Assembly: GCA_016791105.1 (NCBI GenBank)
Contig: JAEUNM010000085.1
Span: forward strand, 62,001 to 126,000
Reading direction: 5' to 3'
Length of the DNA stretch: 64,000 bases
From: Rhodocyclaceae bacterium
GTDB taxonomy: Bacteria > Pseudomonadota > Gammaproteobacteria > Burkholderiales > Rhodocyclaceae
Shown: one piece after another, positions 63,244 to 64,000 of the stretch
Layout: every line of letters begins with the position of its first letter
Position numbering within the stretch: the first letter of the stretch is position 1
Notes under the pieces: model-generated
The model's input: only the letters and a program-made list of their open reading frames with translations
Databases searched by the model: none
Told to the model about the DNA's origin: nothing
Program-made: the position numbers and the translations under genes

Positions 63244-64000
63244 TCAGTACTGCAGGGAAACGCGACCAATCAATGCGTTTTCGGTGTAGTCGGAAGTTGT
63301 CGCGTCCTGCGTCGCTCGGCGCAGCGCAAGTTCGGCTGCGATATGCGGCGACAATCTCGTGTGCAGCGTAAGGTCCATCACGCGAGTCACCGACCTCACG
63401 TTGGTGGCGCCCGTACTTTCGCTGCGTGTTAAGGTGTAACGGCCGGTCAGGTTGCTGAGCGAGGTCAGAGTATGCTGCCAGCTCAAATTACCACCATATT
63501 GGTCTATCGTGCTTGCCGTGTCGATCGCGCCCAGCGAAACCGGTAGAAAATCGAGAATGTTCAATACGGCATCAGAACTCCCGGCAGACGTCCGCCGCGC
63601 CCGAAACATTTTCAAGGTCAAGGCGTTGCGTGCCCCCAAAAATGCCCCAGTCGCGTCAAGGCGCTTCGACCGATATATACCGCTGCCGCTGGTGGTAAGC
63701 GGCGTTAGTATGGTATCCGGCAGTCCGTTTTCCTGTACGTATTGAGTCACTGCGCTGCGAACCGAATTGGTCAGGGCCGGGGTAATTACAACATTTTGCG
63801 CGTTCAGAAACGACAGTCCGGCGCTGGTAAGAGACTCGACAGTACTTACAGGAACGTCAAACTGCGACGGCGCGGTGAACGACGTGATAACGTCTTCCGA
63901 ATAGTGGATGTTGAATGCCGACAGGGGCCGCCGGTGATTCAAATCGAGCGTCACGCGCGGACCATAAGACAAACGGTCATAGCTTGCGCGCACATCGGTA
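63244..64000 (-). CDS. PEP-CTERM system-associated outer membrane protein (N-terminus beyond window)
   Basis: The C-terminal 251 residues of a larger protein whose start lies right of base 64000; the frame stays open to the edge (TDVRASYDRLSYG...). Alternating polar and aromatic residues (RPLSAFNIHYSEDV, LTGRYTLTRSESTGATN, LTLHTRLSPHIAAELALRR) and the final aromatic Tyr (IGRVSLQY) point to an outer membrane beta-barrel. Position directly upstream of the XrtA ATPase matches the TIGR03016 family. Its stop is 12 bases before the ATPase start, so the two are cotranscribed. Confidence 0.85.
   Translation of the reverse strand, partial: TDVRASYDRLSYGPRVTLDLNHRRPLSAFNIHYSEDVITSFTAPSQFDVPVSTVESLTSAGLSFLNAQNVVITPALTNSVRSAVTQYVQENGLPDTILTPLTTSGSGIYRSKRLDATGAFLGARNALTLKMFRARRTSAGSSDAVLNILDFLPVSLGAIDTASTIDQYGGNLSWQHTLTSLSNLTGRYTLTRSESTGATNVRSVTRVMDLTLHTRLSPHIAAELALRRATQDATTSDYTENALIGRVSLQY

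Noticed and set aside
1..64000. CRISPR arrays, insertion sequences, phage genes, tRNA or rRNA genes
   Set aside because: I looked in the gaps for regular repeats with spacers, transposase motifs and tRNA-like T-loops and found none; gaps are mostly too short to hold them.

Overview
The window reads as chromosomal DNA of a Betaproteobacterium; I cannot name the genus. The evidence is a run of housekeeping neighbourhoods typical of that class (nrdA-nrdB, ampD-pilR-pilS, algR-algZ divergent from argH, hemA-prfA-prmC-grxD), a lysine/alanine-rich histone-like AlgP protein at the left edge, and a large exosortase A (XrtA/PEP-CTERM) exopolysaccharide locus. GC is high throughout. I saw no tRNA, rRNA, insertion sequence, phage gene or CRISPR array.

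Region 1 (1-25381) is mostly core metabolism and signalling. From the left, all on the minus strand: the histone-like protein (cut by the edge), class I ribonucleotide reductase with a paired NrdR-type operator, AmpD, the PilS/PilR type IV pilus two-component pair, a small zinc-ribbon membrane protein and dodecin. Then come an orphan ABC ATPase (plus strand), an MscS channel with a cyclic-nucleotide-binding domain, AlgR/AlgZ, argH (plus strand), and two tandem Ser/Thr kinases that each carry a C-terminal cyclic-nucleotide-binding domain and are coupled to a fructosamine-kinase-like gene. grxD, prmC, prfA and hemA (minus) follow, then a trypsin-like protease and a lytic transglycosylase.

Region 2 (about 24.5-64 kb) is the exopolysaccharide/exosortase locus. 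Its left arm (minus strand, reading prsK-prsR-prsT-UDP-sugar dehydrogenase-epimerase-transglycosylase-protease) holds the PrsK/PrsR two-component system, the giant TPR lipoprotein PrsT and synthesis of a UDP-hexosaminuronic acid. epsB (initiating sugar transferase) has its own strong terminator at 34173-34196. An acyl carrier protein reads minus; an acyl-CoA ligase, a PLP decarboxylase and an asparagine-synthase-like protein read plus. They diverge from a 451-bp region that carries a perfect 10-bp inverted repeat with TATAAT at its centre. The right arm (43-64 kb, minus) holds a deacetylase, an O-antigen-ligase/polymerase-like protein, a PaaK/CapK-like adenylation enzyme, three glycosyltransferases, a transglutaminase-like membrane protein, a sugar-nucleotide dehydrogenase, two full-length glutamine amidotransferases, XrtA fused to EpsI, FemAB, a second deacetylase, WecB, the XrtA-associated ATPase and the end of a TIGR03016-type outer membrane protein.

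Together the genes describe a surface polysaccharide rich in amino and uronic sugars: EpsB primes it, glycosyltransferases build it, and deacetylases, amidotransferases and FemAB modify it. XrtA would process and anchor PEP-CTERM proteins in the same export pathway. The usual export genes (chain-length determinant, tyrosine kinase, Wza-like channel) and any PEP-CTERM substrate are not in the window; the export genes probably lie just beyond the right edge.
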